A stretch of DNA of 64,000 nucleotides, taken from NCBI GenBank assembly GCA_030147525.1, contig JASBVF010000015.1:1-64000 (forward strand). The letters run 5' to 3'. A model generated the notes under the pieces. The model did not search any database. It worked only from the letters and a program-made list of their open reading frames with translations, and had not been told where the DNA came from. The translations under genes were made by a program, and so were the position numbers. Below are positions 62,357 to 64,000 of the stretch, one piece after another. Within the stretch, counting starts at the first letter, position 1, and each line of letters starts with the position of its first letter. The stretch is from Bacteroidota bacterium (GTDB taxonomy: Bacteria > Bacteroidota > Bacteroidia > Chitinophagales > Saprospiraceae).

Positions 62357-62367
62357 TTGAAATTTAA

Positions 62368-62417
62368 GGTTGTGATATTGAAATATTGATTCTTTTCCAT
62401 TCAATAGCTCAACAACC
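62368..62417. repeat. Imperfect inverted repeat before the PD40 protein gene
   Basis: GGTTGT...TATTGAA (62368-62373, 62376-62382) pairs with TTCAATA...ACAACC (62400-62406, 62412-62417). No T run. It lies between two rightward genes, 17 bases before the start at 62435. Confidence 0.5.
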
Positions 62418-62434
62418 ACAGAAATATAAAGCTC

Positions 62435-64000
62435 ATGCGCAGTCTATACATCCTATTTTTTCTCTCGTTTGCCATTTCTCTTTTTGGCCAAACCACACAA
62501 ACGGAGTTCGGTAAAAACCGGGTACAATTTCATCAAAATTTTGCCGAATGGTCACAATACGAGAGCCGGAATTTCATCACTTACTGGTATGGAGAAGGCC
62601 GCCTTGTCGGCCAATCGGTCGTGCAAATGGCCGAATATGATTTTTATGAAATTCAGGGCATCCTCGAGCACCGGATGAACGACAAAATCGAAATCATTGT
62701 CTACACGGACCTGACTGACCTCAAACAAAGCAATATCGGCAGTGAGGAAGCCTTCGTCAATACAGGCGGCCAGACGAAAATAGTGGGCAATAAAATGTTT
62801 GTCCATTTCAATGGCGATCACACCGATCTGCGCAGGCAAATACGGGAGGGTGTCGCTTCCGTTTACCTGAACGCCATGCTTTTTGGCTCCAACCTGCAGG
62901 AAATCGTGCAAAATGCCGTGATGATGAACCTGCCGGAGTGGTTCAAAGACGGCTTGATTTCTTTTGTTGGCGAAGAGTGGAATACGAAACTTGACAACCG
63001 CCTCAGGGACCTTTTTACCTCCGGGAAATACACGGACTTTGAATCAATGGCTGAAGAGCACCCCAAGCTGGCCGGGCATTCGCTTTGGCATTTCATCAGT
63101 CAGTACTACGGGCATTCAACGGTTTCCAATCTGCTATACCTGACCCGCATCAACCGCAGTGTTGACAGCGGCTTCCTTTACGTACTCGGCAGTACTTACC
63201 AAAAAACGACAGAGAGCTGGTTTACTTATTTTCAAAAACGTTATGAAGCCGAATCCAGCGTGACGACCCAGCCGGGTGGAGAACGGATCAAATTCAAAAA
63301 CAAGCGAAACTCCCCCATCAGCCAGTTAAAAATAAGCCCCGATGGCACCAAAATCGCCTACGTTTCCAACGAAATCGGCAGGACGAGAGTGTACGTTCAG
63401 GACCTTGCCACAGGTGACCGTCGGATCGTTTACAAAGGCGGATTTCGCAATGCCATTCAGGCAACCGATTACAATTACCCGCTGCTCGCCTGGAGCCCGA
63501 CTAACATGGAACTTGCCGTTCTCTACGAAAAAAGGGACAACCCCAGGTTGTTGAAGTACAATATTTTGACCAAAGATAAAGTCACGGAGGATCTTGACCC
63601 GCAGTTTCAGCGGGTTTACAGCATGGATTATGTGAACCCGAACGACCTGGTCTTTTCGGCAGCGGTCCGGGGGCAGTCTGATCTGTTTCTCTATTTTACT
63701 CTGACCCGTCAGGCGCAACGGTTGACGACGGATTTCTGGGATGACCTCGATGCTGTTTACACGGAGGCTCATGGCCAGCGGGGGATTCTATTTGCTTCTA
63801 ACCGGCCTGATTCGCTCAACGTGCCTGCCGTGCTGGACTCCATTCTTCCCATTCGTAACTTCGATATTTTTTATCTCAACCTTGATTCCGTTGGCTTCCG
63901 GACTTCCGGAGAGTTGGTTCAGGTTACTAAAACCCCACATGCTAACGAGCGCTGGCCTGTCGCTATCGACACTTTCTGGTTCGGCTTCCTGACGGACGAA
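62435..64000 (+). CDS. TolB/PD40 beta-propeller protein, cut by the right edge
   Basis: 522 codons are present and the frame is still open at 64000. Signal peptide LYILFFLSFAISLFG-QT. Residues 25-280 resemble a gluzincin (Peptidase_MA-like) domain: LRRQIREGVASVYLNAMLFG, EIVQNAVMMNLPEWFKDGLI, FISQYYGHSTVSNLLYLTR. The expected HExxH is replaced by REGVA, so it may be inactive. Then PD40 repeats start (ISQLKISPDGTKIAYVSNEI, about 287; LAWSPTNMELAVLYEKRD, about 348; VFSAAVRGQSDLFLY). The missing C terminus would show whether it has a sorting domain. Confidence 0.88.
   Translation, partial: MRSLYILFFLSFAISLFGQTTQTEFGKNRVQFHQNFAEWSQYESRNFITYWYGEGRLVGQSVVQMAEYDFYEIQGILEHRMNDKIEIIVYTDLTDLKQSNIGSEEAFVNTGGQTKIVGNKMFVHFNGDHTDLRRQIREGVASVYLNAMLFGSNLQEIVQNAVMMNLPEWFKDGLISFVGEEWNTKLDNRLRDLFTSGKYTDFESMAEEHPKLAGHSLWHFISQYYGHSTVSNLLYLTRINRSVDSGFLYVLGSTYQKTTESWFTYFQKRYEAESSVTTQPGGERIKFKNKRNSPISQLKISPDGTKIAYVSNEIGRTRVYVQDLATGDRRIVYKGGFRNAIQATDYNYPLLAWSPTNMELAVLYEKRDNPRLLKYNILTKDKVTEDLDPQFQRVYSMDYVNPNDLVFSAAVRGQSDLFLYFTLTRQAQRLTTDFWDDLDAVYTEAHGQRGILFASNRPDSLNVPAVLDSILPIRNFDIFYLNLDSVGFRTSGELVQVTKTPHANERWPVAIDTFWFGFLTDE

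Noticed and set aside
1-64000. CRISPR arrays, insertion sequences, prophage or integrated element
   Set aside because: I found no regularly spaced direct repeats, transposase, integrase or phage structural gene; gene content is housekeeping and envelope functions.

Overview
The window looks like chromosomal core DNA from a member of the Bacteroidota, most likely Saprospiria-like. The support is: two secreted proteins with a C-terminal type IX secretion (T9SS) sorting domain; several upstream regions that fit the Bacteroidota promoter (TTTG or TTG, about 19-22 bases, TAnnTTTG); start sites without Shine-Dalgarno sequences; and families frequent in this phylum (DUF2141, an HD-PycTM fusion, YitT, paired OmpH/Skp genes, Tgt next to an LptF/G permease). 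The genus is inference. I saw no phage, insertion sequence, integrase or CRISPR array.

Layout. 1-8,600: a possible gene start cut by the left edge, two large secreted T9SS proteins, a tRNA with anticodon CAT, trmB, a candidate structured RNA ending in a strong terminator, and mscL. 8,650-13,900: a phosphohexomutase, then a tight leftward operon of metF, an MDR oxidoreductase, a small protein and a GNAT acetyltransferase. 13,900-18,900: a phytanoyl-CoA-type dioxygenase, an ABC ATPase plus periplasmic adaptor with no permease beside them, and a membrane glycosyltransferase. 18,870-19,730 is an AT-rich stretch without a credible gene. 19,730-25,500: a leftward operon of alpha/beta hydrolase, LytS-type kinase, DUF2141 protein and LytTR regulator, then two envelope proteins and a LolA-type carrier. 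25,700-34,400: a rightward run of a dipeptidase lipoprotein, the HD-PycTM membrane protein, tgt, an LptF/G permease, a CpsB-type phosphatase, a NodU-type carbamoyltransferase, a GT2 glycosyltransferase, a 49-residue DUF5989 protein and an SxtJ-like membrane protein. The last five look like an envelope or exported glycan module.

34,400-45,500: a CBS/cysteine-synthase-type enzyme, feoA-feoB, a FemAB/GNAT-like acyltransferase, asd, an outer membrane barrel, an unknown exported protein and a large sortilin-type propeller protein. 45,500-54,000: uvrA, then the information-processing operon rimP-nusA-infB (leftward) with its own promoter and a terminator-like hairpin in the leader. 54,000-64,000: small exported and metabolic proteins (acylphosphatase, a front-end desaturase, two OmpH/Skp chaperones), an ECF sigma / predicted anti-sigma / DUF4097-like operon, an MBL hydrolase, a YitT transporter-like protein, and the first 522 codons of a TolB/PD40 propeller protein that leaves the right edge.

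Points most worth a second look are the HD-PycTM fusion, the candidate RNA before mscL, the Tgt whose three zinc-ligand cysteines are serines, the rimP leader, the carbamoyltransferase/DUF5989/SxtJ module, and a recurring class of sequence-unrelated, text-like inverted repeats in short intergenic gaps.
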